Shown here in pieces: positions 1-10,664 of a DNA stretch of 64,000 bases. A program made the position numbers and the translations under genes. The notes beneath the pieces are model-generated. The model did not search any database. It was given only the letters and a program-made list of their open reading frames with translations, and was not told the origin of the DNA. This stretch comes from a virus. The stretch spans positions 62,001-126,000 of IMG/VR virus record IMGVR_UViG_3300044846_002555; one strand, written 5' to 3'. Numbering within the stretch: position 1 is the first letter of the stretch; each line of letters begins with the position of its first letter.

Positions 1-1274
1 CTAATGACGTAAGACCATTTTTTGAAATATTTTTACCTGAAAAGACCGTATTAGGTGTAACAAGTGTGTTATTGAAAGATGGTACTCAATATGCCAATGT
101 ACCTTCAAATCAAGAATTTTTAGGTGTTGATAATAGATGGTTTGAAGTTCAAGCTTTAGCTCAAGATAGAGTTTTTATTGAAGACCCAACAAAAGTTTCT
201 GACAACCCCGGGATTAAAGTAGGTAGATATGTAAATACTGCCACTAAATTTATTACGGAATTTACACCTGAAGGGTTCTTTAAAATGACCTTTGGTGGAG
301 GTAGTCAATCTGCTGACGAACAATTAAGAGAATTTGCTCGAGATGGTAAACCATTAAATTTATACAAATATTCTAATAACTTTGCGTTAGGTAGCACTTT
401 AAAACCTAATTCAACCCTATTCGTTCAATATAGGATTGGTGGTGGTACAGGAAGTAATTTAGGTGTTGGAGTTATTACACAAATTGGAACAGTTTCATTC
501 TTTGTAAATGGTCCGTCTGAATCTGTTAATACTACAGTTGTTAATTCATTAAGATGTAACAACGTAACAGCGGCTATAGGTGGGGCAAATTATCCAACAA
601 CAGAAGAAGTTAGGAATTTAGTATCGTATAACTTTACGGCTCAAAACAGAGCAGTTACTGTAAATGATTATGAATCAATTATTAGAACAATGCCATCACA
701 ATTTGGTGCACCGGCTAAAGTTGCAATAACTGAAGAAAACAATAAAATTAAAGTTCAAATGTTATCATATGATGAGACCGGTAGATTAACCGAGATAGTT
801 TCAAACACATTAAAAAATAATGTGGCGAATTATCTATCAAATTACCGTATGATTAATGATTATGTATCAATTGAAAGTGCAAATGTTATTGACTTAGCTA
901 TAAATGTTGATGTTGTGTTAGATAATTCACAAAATCAAGGTTCAATTATTTCTCAAGTAATTAATATAATCACAGATTATTTTGACCCGACAAACCAAGA
1001 AATGGGTGAAAATGTTAATGTATCGGAATTAAGAAGATTAGTTCAAAGTGAAAATGGTATTATTTCCGTTTCTGATATGACATTTTTTAATAAAGTTGGT
1101 GGTCAATATTCTTCATCTCAAACATCTCAAAGATATATCGATTCGGAAACAAAACAAATTGAATTAGTTGATGATACAATTTTTGCCGAACCAAGACAAG
1201 TGTATCAAGTTAGATATCCAAACAAAGATATCAATGTGAGAGTTAAAAATATTAAAACGGTTAATTTCTCTTAG
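1..1274 (+). CDS. Baseplate wedge protein, T4 gp6 / Baseplate_J-like (5' end missing)
   Basis: The frame is already open at base 3 with no start codon, so the gene begins upstream of the window. About 424 residues are visible, ending with TAG. The segment near nt 640-700 (TAQNRAVTVNDYESIIR) is the hallmark stretch of the gpJ/gp6 baseplate family, in which an Asn/Asp-Arg-Ala-Val-Thr-x-x-Asp-Tyr motif begins the conserved core; the following alternating strands and the stretch ending in an SELRR helix also fit. In T4, gp6 forms the inner ring of the baseplate and joins wedges around the hub. The C-terminal end is complete. The 71-nt gap to the next gene carries a TATTTATT motif. Family call is strong; the exact T4 equivalence is inferred from motif and from the large structural genes that follow. 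Confidence 0.8.
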   Translation, partial: NDVRPFFEIFLPEKTVLGVTSVLLKDGTQYANVPSNQEFLGVDNRWFEVQALAQDRVFIEDPTKVSDNPGIKVGRYVNTATKFITEFTPEGFFKMTFGGGSQSADEQLREFARDGKPLNLYKYSNNFALGSTLKPNSTLFVQYRIGGGTGSNLGVGVITQIGTVSFFVNGPSESVNTTVVNSLRCNNVTAAIGGANYPTTEEVRNLVSYNFTAQNRAVTVNDYESIIRTMPSQFGAPAKVAITEENNKIKVQMLSYDETGRLTEIVSNTLKNNVANYLSNYRMINDYVSIESANVIDLAINVDVVLDNSQNQGSIISQVINIITDYFDPTNQEMGENVNVSELRRLVQSENGIISVSDMTFFNKVGGQYSSSQTSQRYIDSETKQIELVDDTIFAEPRQVYQVRYPNKDINVRVKNIKTVNFS

Positions 1275-1324
1275 CAATTTATTTTAAAATTTATTGAATT
1301 ATCTTTTGAAAATAGTATATAAAC

Positions 1325-1332
1325 TATTTATT
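1325..1332 (+). promoter_or_regulatory. Candidate phage promoter element TATTTATT
   Basis: The 8-mer ends 13 nt before the ATG of the 1786-residue structural gene. It matches the TATTTAT(A/T) element found at similar distances before several other genes on both strands. Confidence 0.4.
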
Positions 1333-1345
1333 AAAAAAGATTATT

Positions 1346-4300
1346 ATGTCCAATTCATTTAGAATACGTACAGAGCCGGGTGTTGACAAATCACTTAACG
1401 TCTTGATAGACCAAGAATTTGAGTATTTAGAAATATTATCTCTAAAATTATTACAAAGTCAAATATACACTAGACAATGCTCTGATTACGGGGTTATTGT
1501 TGGTAGGGTAAGTGTGAACAATGGTTTTGGTATTCCAAATGCTAAAGTTTCTGTGTTTATACCTTTAGACACAAATGACGAACTTAATCCGGTTACTTCT
1601 GATTTATATCCGTATAAAACATTAACAGATTTGAATGAAGATGGTTATAGATATAATCTACTACCATATGTTAAATCTCATAGTGGACATAATCCAACAG
1701 GAACTTTTTTTAATCGGGAGGATGTTTTAACCGACCCAACTTTAATACAGGTATATGACAAATACTTCAAATACTCTACAGTAACAAACTCTAGCGGTGA
1801 CTATATGATTTTTGGTGTACCAACCGGAAGTCAAACAGTTGTTGTTGATATTGACTTATCAGATATTGGGGAATTCTCATTATCACCCCAAGATTTGATA
1901 AGAATGGGTCTTGCAACGCCAGCTCAAGTTGCGGGTATAAATTTTAAATCTTCTACAAATTTAAATTCGTTACCTCAAATTATTAATTTTAATAGAACTA
2001 TTGAGGTTGAGCCGTTATGGGGTCAACCTGAAATATGTAATTTGGGTATAACAAGAACTGATTTTGATTTATCTAAAGAATCCGGTATTGATATTAGACC
2101 AACATCCATCTTTATGGGTTCGATTGTTTCAAGTAACGATGACGAAGCCCTTCCAAGAAATTGTAAACCCCGACTTAAATCCGGTTCACAATGTACTTTA
2201 GTGACCGGTCCGGGAGAAATATTGGCTATAAGACAAACTATTTTTTTAGACGCTCAAGGTAAACCAATTTTAGAGACAGTGGATTTAGAAGAGGGTGGTC
2301 AAGTTATTGATGATAATGGTGCGTGGTTAGTAGATGTCCCAATGAATTTGGATTATTTAATAACTAATGAGTTTGGTGAACAAGTTATATCTGATGACCC
2401 TAAAAAAGGTATTCCAACTAAAGGTAAATATCGTTTCAAAGTTAAATGGAATCAATCACCATCAATATCAGAACCTGTTAGAAGAGGGTATTTTTTAGTA
2501 CCAAATGTTAAAGAACATGGTTGGACTAATAGTGGTTCAAACCCAAACGCAACACTTAAAAAAAAGTCATACGCGTTTAGTTTAGATTGGGATGATTATG
2601 TTGATTTTCAATCGGCAATAGATTGTACAGATACGTTTTATTTAATGCAATATAATAAAGTTTATACTGTCTCTCAATTAGTTGACCAATATAGAAAAGG
2701 TTATTTAAATACACAATTTATAGGTATTAAAAATATTTTAGATGAATCTTGTGAAAGTGAAAATAACAAGTTCCCAACAAATGATGGTGTTTTTAGGTTT
2801 GACTTAATTTATTTTTTATTTTGGATTATGTTATTTTTATTCAGACCGGTTTTTATATCATTAATACCTGTTATTCATATTCTTTGGTTTGTTCTTAAAA
2901 TTTTAGCATTACTTTTAACAGTGATTATCGCTATTATTATGACAGTTGTTATTTTAATTTGTAATATTTTATATGGTATTGTAAGTGTTTTGGCTAATTT
3001 ACCTAATTGGTTAGGTGGTAAAACATTTAAAAAATGGAAAGATAAATTGGATTGTCCTACTTTTGCGGATTTAAATAAAATGATAAAGGATATTAATGAA
3101 TTTCCTGATAAATTAAAAAACATTAAAATACCTAATTTATCATATCCTGAATGTTCATTTTGTGATTGTGGGGATAACAGTAATTTACCTAAAGATGAAC
3201 CGGGTGTGGAACAGTTAGCGGTAGATACTGAAGATGTTACACAATATGAAGGGGTTGGTACGTCGTTACTAACACCATTTCAAATTTCTTCACAATATGG
3301 TAATAAACCTAGCTATTCAGGAACATCAGGTAACCCTGGTATTTATAGCTCAGATTCTAACTATCAGTTTATGTTTGCGGGGCAATCTTTAGGGTTTACT
3401 GAACAGGAAACTTTAACGGTTTCTACTAGAGTACCTGAAATGGTGATATCTACAAATAATGATGAGAATACCGCGGCTAGTGGTACATCAGAACCTGATT
3501 CACCAGAGTTTGCATATTTCACATCAAGTTTAACTATACCTGAAAGATTAAATTTATTTAACACCAAGGCAAAATATTTTAATGAAAGTCCTAGTAATCC
3601 GGGAGGTGGTGTTAATAGAATTAAAGTAACATTTCAACCGAATTTGAATAATCCATTAACTAAATTTCACTATGATAATGTAATCGCGATTGTTTGTACA
3701 CCAAATGCTACTAATTTAGAACCTGGTACCATGTTGTCTTTCCAAGATTTTGCACTATCAAAAGATAAAAATGTTATTAATACCGGAACAACATTAAATG
3801 AGTATGGTACAAATACCATTACAGGTACGACAATAAATAGTGGGTCAACAACTAATCCCGGAACAATAAAAATTAACTATGCGAATCCGAATGGTTCGGG
3901 TAATATGCCTACAGAGGTAGAATATCAAATTGTTACTTTTTCAGGTGACCCTAAATATGCTAGATTCCCTATGGATGTTGAATATTTTCAAGTTATTACA
4001 GGTATGACTTATTCTGAATATAGCGGAATGTGTAATAGTAACACGGCTTCATCACCTAATGATTGGAATAGTAATAATTCATTTAATAATAGGTTTTTAA
4101 GTAACGATATGAGATTTTATCGTATAACTCAATTTCAAACTGATGATACAGTAAGTGGGTTTCCTTGTGGTAGACCATTATCTTGGGATACTACTGAAAG
4201 GTTTTTTTCTCCTGTCGAGTATTATAAATCAATTGAGAAACAAAGAGTCATATTTTTAGTTAGAGGTGTTGACCCTAATTCATCTAGAACTAAAGTTCAA

Positions 4301-6706
4301 TATGATTTAAGTCGATTATTTGGTTATAATTTTGGTAATTCATCAACAATAATAACAGGTAATAATTATAAATTAAATTACCCAATTCAAGGTACTTTAA
4401 ATTGTGTTAATCATATTACCACAAGTAATTTAACATCTAATTTTTATTTTAATTCGTTTCGTTTTGAACCATCTATAACACCACCTCCACCAACAGTTCT
4501 ACCACCACTACCACCATTACCTGAAACGTTTGGTTTTAGTTCGTTCACGAGTAATCTACATACATTTTATTCTAATCTAGATTCGACAAATGGTAGTTTT
4601 ACTCCCGGACAAGGGGCTCTACCATTGTCGTCAGTCACATTACCATCATCTTCCCCAATTAAAGTGGTTAATGATTACATAAATAATTCTCCACCACCAT
4701 TTTCATTTTCGGATGGAACACAAGGTTGGAATGGGTTTATTGTTGAGTGGGATATTCAGTATACTCGTCTTGTTAATTGTGTTGGGCCTTTTACTAAACT
4801 TTATAATAGAAGGGCCGGTACTGAAAATGTGTCACCAACTGATAATAGAGGTTACTATCCTGGTGAGATTGTTGAGGGTGGTTCAATGTTTTATCAAAGA
4901 TTAAATATAAACCAAGCCATATCGCCAGACCCACTTTTACTTGATAATGTTTACTACGCACCAAAATATCCAAGCTCGGGAACAACACCTGCAGAAATTA
5001 CGGCAGCGTCTTTAATTTTTAATTTAAATAGTACGAATCAAACTAAAATAGTGATGAGGTCGGATAGATTACCGACTTCAACATTAGTTCAGAATAATTT
5101 AGGTAATAGTTTTCCGTTACATACAAATAGTAATTTTGTAATCTTTGTTGTGACTGATGATGGTGCGACTATTAATCAAAGTGTTGGTGGGACGGGGTCA
5201 TCAAGTGTATTTGTGGGAGAAGCAGGTGCTTTTGCTCCTGAACCAATTGTTGGCCCGGATGCTGAACCAGAGCTTGTTAATCAAATTTTAAAGTCATTTA
5301 ATTGTGGCGATATGGCACCGTTAGGTTGTTATTATAGTGATGAACCTTCTCCGGGTAAATATAATTTAAAAATATACGATAAAGGAAATCCTTGTTGGAG
5401 TTTTGGTTCCGGTAAAGTTAAGTTTGACGGTGGTTGCTATATATTGATTACTCAACCAATACTTTCTTTATTATCGGGTCAAGATTTTCAAGTAGTGTTT
5501 GAATGGACAAATAGGATTCAAGTAATGTTTGGTGCGTGTAGAAACGTATTTTCACATTTATTTACGAACAATTGGATTAATGGGGTTCTTTATCCTTTTT
5601 CATTTTCTAATGATATTGTTTTCAATAGTCAAAATCGACCTGTGAGTAGAATTTGTAGTGAAAATATTTATTTTGACCAAGATACCAATAATTTTTATTA
5701 TAGAAGTAGTCCTTGGAATGATAGTACTTCTGAATTTGTTGGTATGGATAGACCAGAACCGAATCCTATTATAAGTGGTATATTTGGTGGTTATGGAGGT
5801 AATTTAAAAAATTTAAAATATCCAACAACTATCATGGATTTAGGTCCAAGAAACTTATATATACAAGAATTGGTCATGTCTGATGATTTTGATGGGTATG
5901 TTGCTAATCGATTAAATACGTCAAGTTATGGTGATGTTTCTGAATTATTAAATCTTTTAATTATTACAAGATTAGCTAGTCCCGGATTTTTGGAAAGAAT
6001 TGGGGTAACTAATGTCGGTATCCTATCATTTTTCAGTAGAACTAAACTTATGATTGATGGTGATTACGCTCAAATGATTGCAATTAATTCTGAATTATCG
6101 GTGGCGCCGTTCCAATCGTTAAATTATCCTGACAATCCTGCTGGACAGCAAAACCCAATATATTATAACCCGTCAAGTGATATTAATAAGGTGGTGTTTG
6201 GTGTTTTCTTTTCTTCAGATACTCAAACGCGAGATTTTATATCACCAAAAAGAACGATTATTGACCCTGATGGGATTGCGAATCAACCGTGTACTTTTAG
6301 TTATTTTTCGGTATTCACTCAAACGGTTCCATTTTATCAATGGAATATAAAACCAGATGACACCAATAGTATTTTTGGGTCTCAAAAAAATGGGTGGTAT
6401 ACTAATCCAATAAACAATCCGGCATTTTTTAATTATCCTTATCAATTGTTAGACAGAATTGAACCTTCATCAAGATATATGAGAACATCTCAAAGTCCTG
6501 AAAACAAATACTTTAAAGGTTATATTTATTCTGTTTATCCTGATGGAACATTAAATCCGGAGTTTAACTCTATTGAATCAAATTCATACGATGACAGATT
6601 GTTTAATACCGGAGCTCCGTTTTATTTTTATTTTGGATTGAAAAAAGGTAAATCGGCATTTGATAGATTCACAACTAAATGGTTAGATACAACAACAACA
6701 TTATAA
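1346..6706 (+). CDS. Very large structural (baseplate/tail) protein with an internal hydrophobic segment
   Basis: 1786 residues, not recognised as a whole. Its position directly after the gp6-like gene is where T4 has gp7, also a very large wedge protein, but I see no sequence proof of homology. Residues about 48-75 (GVIVGRVSVNNGFGIPNAKV) and 145-170 look like a carboxypeptidase-regulatory-type beta-sandwich split by an insertion. Residues about 485-545 form an unusually long hydrophobic run, followed by a short cysteine cluster (ECSFCDC). A proline-rich stretch (PPPPTVLPPLPPLP) lies near residue 1047. The rest is Asn/Ser/Thr/Tyr-rich beta-type sequence typical of virion proteins. ATG start with the TATTTATT element upstream; one base separates its stop from the next ATG. 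Confidence 0.7.
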   Translation: MSNSFRIRTEPGVDKSLNVLIDQEFEYLEILSLKLLQSQIYTRQCSDYGVIVGRVSVNNGFGIPNAKVSVFIPLDTNDELNPVTSDLYPYKTLTDLNEDGYRYNLLPYVKSHSGHNPTGTFFNREDVLTDPTLIQVYDKYFKYSTVTNSSGDYMIFGVPTGSQTVVVDIDLSDIGEFSLSPQDLIRMGLATPAQVAGINFKSSTNLNSLPQIINFNRTIEVEPLWGQPEICNLGITRTDFDLSKESGIDIRPTSIFMGSIVSSNDDEALPRNCKPRLKSGSQCTLVTGPGEILAIRQTIFLDAQGKPILETVDLEEGGQVIDDNGAWLVDVPMNLDYLITNEFGEQVISDDPKKGIPTKGKYRFKVKWNQSPSISEPVRRGYFLVPNVKEHGWTNSGSNPNATLKKKSYAFSLDWDDYVDFQSAIDCTDTFYLMQYNKVYTVSQLVDQYRKGYLNTQFIGIKNILDESCESENNKFPTNDGVFRFDLIYFLFWIMLFLFRPVFISLIPVIHILWFVLKILALLLTVIIAIIMTVVILICNILYGIVSVLANLPNWLGGKTFKKWKDKLDCPTFADLNKMIKDINEFPDKLKNIKIPNLSYPECSFCDCGDNSNLPKDEPGVEQLAVDTEDVTQYEGVGTSLLTPFQISSQYGNKPSYSGTSGNPGIYSSDSNYQFMFAGQSLGFTEQETLTVSTRVPEMVISTNNDENTAASGTSEPDSPEFAYFTSSLTIPERLNLFNTKAKYFNESPSNPGGGVNRIKVTFQPNLNNPLTKFHYDNVIAIVCTPNATNLEPGTMLSFQDFALSKDKNVINTGTTLNEYGTNTITGTTINSGSTTNPGTIKINYANPNGSGNMPTEVEYQIVTFSGDPKYARFPMDVEYFQVITGMTYSEYSGMCNSNTASSPNDWNSNNSFNNRFLSNDMRFYRITQFQTDDTVSGFPCGRPLSWDTTERFFSPVEYYKSIEKQRVIFLVRGVDPNSSRTKVQYDLSRLFGYNFGNSSTIITGNNYKLNYPIQGTLNCVNHITTSNLTSNFYFNSFRFEPSITPPPPTVLPPLPPLPETFGFSSFTSNLHTFYSNLDSTNGSFTPGQGALPLSSVTLPSSSPIKVVNDYINNSPPPFSFSDGTQGWNGFIVEWDIQYTRLVNCVGPFTKLYNRRAGTENVSPTDNRGYYPGEIVEGGSMFYQRLNINQAISPDPLLLDNVYYAPKYPSSGTTPAEITAASLIFNLNSTNQTKIVMRSDRLPTSTLVQNNLGNSFPLHTNSNFVIFVVTDDGATINQSVGGTGSSSVFVGEAGAFAPEPIVGPDAEPELVNQILKSFNCGDMAPLGCYYSDEPSPGKYNLKIYDKGNPCWSFGSGKVKFDGGCYILITQPILSLLSGQDFQVVFEWTNRIQVMFGACRNVFSHLFTNNWINGVLYPFSFSNDIVFNSQNRPVSRICSENIYFDQDTNNFYYRSSPWNDSTSEFVGMDRPEPNPIISGIFGGYGGNLKNLKYPTTIMDLGPRNLYIQELVMSDDFDGYVANRLNTSSYGDVSELLNLLIITRLASPGFLERIGVTNVGILSFFSRTKLMIDGDYAQMIAINSELSVAPFQSLNYPDNPAGQQNPIYYNPSSDINKVVFGVFFSSDTQTRDFISPKRTIIDPDGIANQPCTFSYFSVFTQTVPFYQWNIKPDDTNSIFGSQKNGWYTNPINNPAFFNYPYQLLDRIEPSSRYMRTSQSPENKYFKGYIYSVYPDGTLNPEFNSIESNSYDDRLFNTGAPFYFYFGLKKGKSAFDRFTTKWLDTTTTL

Positions 6707-6707
6707 T

Positions 6708-8570
6708 ATGGGAAATAGAATTGATACTAGAGTAATTTTAGGTTCTTTACGATATAAATCGGCACCGGACACCAATCTGATGTTCAATGTTCCATTAGTT
6801 CAAACCGCTCAAATAAATGTTGAATTTGATAGGAATATTGATGTTAGTTTGGAACAAGTGTTTGATGATGAAAGACAAAAATCTGACATATTTAGACCTA
6901 CCTGTAAATTTTCATTATTATTTAATAATTCATATACAGGTAGTACGGATTACATGCCATTTGAAAATAATCTGTATTATGTTAATGAAGCTCAAGCGGC
7001 TGCGGATAATTGTACCCCAACTGGTATAAATCCAAGTGTTATTTGGTCAGGATTTCCACAATATAATGAATTTGATTTCATTAGAACTGATTACAATGTT
7101 CCGGGTTATACTCAACCACCATATAATCATTTGACGTTTGTAAGCAAAAGTGCTTCAACATATAATTGGACACATTATGTTAGTTATCCATTTGAAAATG
7201 ATTATCAAAAACAATTAAACGCAATTATAAAAATACCTTCAATTTCAAACGCTGTTACATTAGATTGGGTTGCTTCAGATGGTATTCCTTTTGTGGTTGA
7301 AAATGATGATACAACAGTATACAACGGAAGAGGGATTATTAAATGTATATGTCCGATGAAACACGGATTAATACCGGGAGAATTTGTTAAATTAAATTTT
7401 AATTATAATGGGGTTGATACTTTTGAAGTATATAGTTTAGGTGATGGAAAATACGAAAGTGATTTATATGTTTTTAACATTTTTAATGTTGGGTTTACAG
7501 GAACAACATTTACTACAGGAACAGAAGGGACGTTTAAACGAATTATAAACAGTGATAACCCAAGTGATACTATCTCAACATATTATGTTAGAAGACATAA
7601 AATTTTAACAAACCCTGATAATGCGATTTTAGTAAATGCGGGATTTGACCAAAATATTTTTGGCGTTAAGAAAAAATATGAAAGTAGTGGTTTTACACCT
7701 AACAGAATTGCTAGAGTTTCAATAAAGGAAGGTGCTCAATCTTACACATTATCATTTGATAAAGACGTTAAAATTAATGATTTAATTGATAATCAAAAAA
7801 GACCTTTAACTGAATTATTTTTTACAACAATTTGGAAAGGTTATTTTGGTTATACGTTTGGTAGGTTAATTGGACCGGGATTGGGTTATCAGGGTATGAA
7901 GTTTGGTTATGATTTTAATTTACCTTTAAATCCCCAAACTAAATTACCTTCATATTGGTGGAGTGAACTAAATAATAATTCGGATACAAACATTCCAATA
8001 GATACCTATGTGAATACAACGTTAGGACCAAATGGTTTACCATTGGCTCAATATAATGGAGTACCAATAGTTTTCACATATAATAGGTCTTTAAAGGAAG
8101 GTGATACTTTAGATGGTGATTATTGTGAGTGGAATAATTTTGAACAAACAGAAAGAGTTATATCTAATTTATATCATAAGATAACGTATAACGCAAAAGT
8201 ATTTAATATTGGAAGACCAACTAGTTCAACAGGTTATCGTATGTCTTTGGACAATCCTTACGGGTATTATTATCAACCACATAATAGTTTAACTATTAGA
8301 CAATTCTCAGATTACATTGAGGAGGGAGATAAGAAAAATGTGGTGGATGTTCCTAATTATGCGTATTACTCTCCAAGTAAAGATACTTTTTTATGGAAGG
8401 ATTTATATAGTTACGGATTTATTGATTCTAATAATATTGGGGTTAATTATCCATTTTTAAATGGGTCTCATTACCCTTATACAAATATTATTTTTAGAAT
8501 AATACCTGAAGGTACTAATTATAATGAACAGACAATAACCGCAGAACCAATAATAGACGATTGTGAGTAA
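6708..8570 (+). CDS. Structural protein of the baseplate/tail block, unknown
   Basis: 620 residues, no recognisable family. The sequence is rich in Asn, Tyr, Thr and Phe with few Cys residues, has no signal peptide or membrane segment, and reads like a beta-rich virion protein. It starts one base after the preceding stop and its last eight bases overlap the GTG start of the next gene, so it is translated as part of the same structural operon. Order after the gp6-like and giant genes suggests a baseplate wedge or baseplate-proximal component (inference from synteny only). Confidence 0.65.
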   Translation: MGNRIDTRVILGSLRYKSAPDTNLMFNVPLVQTAQINVEFDRNIDVSLEQVFDDERQKSDIFRPTCKFSLLFNNSYTGSTDYMPFENNLYYVNEAQAAADNCTPTGINPSVIWSGFPQYNEFDFIRTDYNVPGYTQPPYNHLTFVSKSASTYNWTHYVSYPFENDYQKQLNAIIKIPSISNAVTLDWVASDGIPFVVENDDTTVYNGRGIIKCICPMKHGLIPGEFVKLNFNYNGVDTFEVYSLGDGKYESDLYVFNIFNVGFTGTTFTTGTEGTFKRIINSDNPSDTISTYYVRRHKILTNPDNAILVNAGFDQNIFGVKKKYESSGFTPNRIARVSIKEGAQSYTLSFDKDVKINDLIDNQKRPLTELFFTTIWKGYFGYTFGRLIGPGLGYQGMKFGYDFNLPLNPQTKLPSYWWSELNNNSDTNIPIDTYVNTTLGPNGLPLAQYNGVPIVFTYNRSLKEGDTLDGDYCEWNNFEQTERVISNLYHKITYNAKVFNIGRPTSSTGYRMSLDNPYGYYYQPHNSLTIRQFSDYIEEGDKKNVVDVPNYAYYSPSKDTFLWKDLYSYGFIDSNNIGVNYPFLNGSHYPYTNIIFRIIPEGTNYNEQTITAEPIIDDCE

Positions 8571-9363
8571 TAAATTTAGATTTGTAATCCCAAATGATGA
8601 ACAGTACATTCTTTTACCGATTGAACTGAAGTGGGATATGTATGGACAAGAAGATAGTATTGAACTTTATGAGGAAGATGTTATCAAGGATATCATTGGT
8701 GTTGCTGAAGATTTTGAGTTATTGAGATTTTCACATAAACCATATGATAATGATACAAAAACAGATGTTAAATATGATTTTCATTTCTATAGTGGTAATG
8801 TTAATAATGTTACGACCGCAACAAGTAATGATTGGGTGAATAGTTATTTACCTGAAGGATTTGATAAGAGTGAAATATATTATTATGAAAAACCTTTTAC
8901 CAAGTCATTCTTTAAATTGGATTTCTATGATACAATGGATGGTAAATCACAAACTAATTATTTCACAATAATTATCCCTGTTCAACAGGGGTTTACGGAA
9001 TTGGTTACATTATCTCCTTACATTCCGGATGTTTTAATTAAACGTCCATCTTACAAATTAGATTTTGTTGGTGATAAGGAAGGTTTTTTCATTTATTGGT
9101 TAAAGAATATTAAGTTTTATAATTTAACTACTTTTTATATGAGTGCTAAATTTTTTGATGGTAAGTTAGGTGTGTTTGTTAAAATGATGAAAGTACCTCA
9201 ATCATCACCATTGATTCCAAGTGCTTTCGAGTTTGAATCAAAGTATTTTTATTATAAAGTTAATTTAGATTATGTTAATAAAACATATGAGATTTTAGAT
9301 GAGTTAAATGTTAGAGTAGGAACAACTAGTTCCATAAAATGGTATGAATATATAAATCCATAA
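8563..9363 (+). CDS. Structural protein of the baseplate/tail block, unknown
   Basis: 266 residues from a GTG start that overlaps the upstream gene (GTGAGTAA); no ATG is available earlier in frame, and the overlap is typical of translational coupling. No family recognised. Composition is aromatic- and Asp/Lys-rich beta-type sequence without signal peptide. The stop codon overlaps the ATG of the next gene by one base (TAATG). Probably a small virion component made together with its neighbours. Confidence 0.6.
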   Translation: MSNKFRFVIPNDEQYILLPIELKWDMYGQEDSIELYEEDVIKDIIGVAEDFELLRFSHKPYDNDTKTDVKYDFHFYSGNVNNVTTATSNDWVNSYLPEGFDKSEIYYYEKPFTKSFFKLDFYDTMDGKSQTNYFTIIIPVQQGFTELVTLSPYIPDVLIKRPSYKLDFVGDKEGFFIYWLKNIKFYNLTTFYMSAKFFDGKLGVFVKMMKVPQSSPLIPSAFEFESKYFYYKVNLDYVNKTYEILDELNVRVGTTSSIKWYEYINP

Positions 9364-10589
9364 TGAGTGCAAATACTTATCGTATAAGAATATCTCCTGA
9401 AGTAATTAATGGTGATGTTTTTAAAATTAGTTATATCGGAGACCCGTATCTTGAACAACAAAAAATACCATTTTGTTGTGATATCTATACTCGTGAGGTG
9501 ACCAAGTATATTGATGGGAATGCTTATGTATATTCGTCAATGACTCAAATATTAACAGGTGCGACAGGAACAACCGCGACTTCTAATATTTCAAAAGCAA
9601 CACTCAAACGAGGTACATCATTATTAACAGGAATGACTATTCCAATATTAATAACTGAAAATACTGTGGACGTTGGATATTATTCTGTATTTGATGGTAT
9701 GATTGTTCAACAAGAAGTTATGACTAACTTTTTATTTTCGGCTAATACCGCATTCCCCTATACGTACAATTTTTATAATACTTCAGATGTTGAATTTAAA
9801 AAATATTTAGAGTTTTCATCTTATGAAATAGATTGGGGTGATGGAACACCAAAACAAACGGTTACAAATGTCAGTCCTAATTTTTATTCGCATCCATACT
9901 CACAATCCGGTGAATTTACGATTAGTATGTCAGGTATGAGTCCGTGGGGTTCTAATGTGGTAAAGAAAACGGTTACAGTACCATTTACTAATACGACTAT
10001 ATTAGACCCAAAAGGTACGACTTGTTTTACTCCAATGGGTGGTAGTTGGTCGGCAACACCAATTTGTTATGACTTTATTTATAGTGGTGATACGAGTTGT
10101 GAAACTTATCAAAGTGGTATTAATCCTTATTTAACCGTACCATTAGTTGTTAGTGGATACACTCAATCAACTGTATCGGATTTAAGAGTTTATGGTAACA
10201 AATCTACTTTAGTTGATGGATATTATAAGATTGGTGTTCAAATAACAGGCACAACAGGTGTTGTTGGAACATATTGGGGGGGAAGTGCAAACGGTAATCA
10301 ATTATACACCGGGTATACAATAAATGGAGTTGATTACTATGATTATAGTGATGGAACAACACTCTTTGTGGTTAGTGGTGTAACACCGATAGACACGGTA
10401 TGTGAACCAATTGTAAAAAATGAGGCATTATTAAATGTAATTGATGAGCCGGAAGTTCAATCCAATGTGTTCATTGAACGGGGAAAAGTTTCTGGATTTG
10501 AATCAATGGAACGATTAGGTGAAGTAGATAATTTGGGTGACCTTGAAAAATATGGGTATAAGTTTTTTAATATAATTAAAATTGATTAA
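9363..10589 (+). CDS. Structural protein with a PKD-like domain
   Basis: 408 residues, ATG overlapping the preceding stop. Residues about 155-205 carry a PKD-type beta-sandwich: a Trp-Gly-Asp-Gly turn (IDWGDGTP), then a YSHPYSQSGEFTISM stretch that matches the usual HxYxxxGxYTVxL pattern. PKD domains are extracellular binding or spacer folds and are common in Bacteroidota surface proteins and in tail fibres. The C-terminal ~60 residues (ESMERLGEVDNLGDLEKYGY) are charged and look helical, perhaps a junction to another virion part. Likely baseplate-attached adhesive protein. The gap after it (75 nt) holds only a short inverted repeat and a 16-codon ORF I do not call. Confidence 0.65.
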   Translation: MSANTYRIRISPEVINGDVFKISYIGDPYLEQQKIPFCCDIYTREVTKYIDGNAYVYSSMTQILTGATGTTATSNISKATLKRGTSLLTGMTIPILITENTVDVGYYSVFDGMIVQQEVMTNFLFSANTAFPYTYNFYNTSDVEFKKYLEFSSYEIDWGDGTPKQTVTNVSPNFYSHPYSQSGEFTISMSGMSPWGSNVVKKTVTVPFTNTTILDPKGTTCFTPMGGSWSATPICYDFIYSGDTSCETYQSGINPYLTVPLVVSGYTQSTVSDLRVYGNKSTLVDGYYKIGVQITGTTGVVGTYWGGSANGNQLYTGYTINGVDYYDYSDGTTLFVVSGVTPIDTVCEPIVKNEALLNVIDEPEVQSNVFIERGKVSGFESMERLGEVDNLGDLEKYGYKFFNIIKID

Positions 10590-10603
10590 AAACATAAATT
10601 TGA

Positions 10604-10611
10604 TATTTATC
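10604..10611 (+). promoter_or_regulatory. Possible promoter element TATTTATC within a short inverted repeat
   Basis: The motif lies in the 75-nt gap between two structural genes, 53 nt before the ATG at 10665, and forms part of a small palindrome (TTGATA-TT-TATCAA, 10600-10613). It is a weaker match to the TATTTAT(A/T) element than the others; it could equally be only a small stem. Confidence 0.2.
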
Positions 10612-10664
10612 AATATGAAACAAAAAAACACTAAAAATAATAAATTAATTAAAAAAGAAATATA

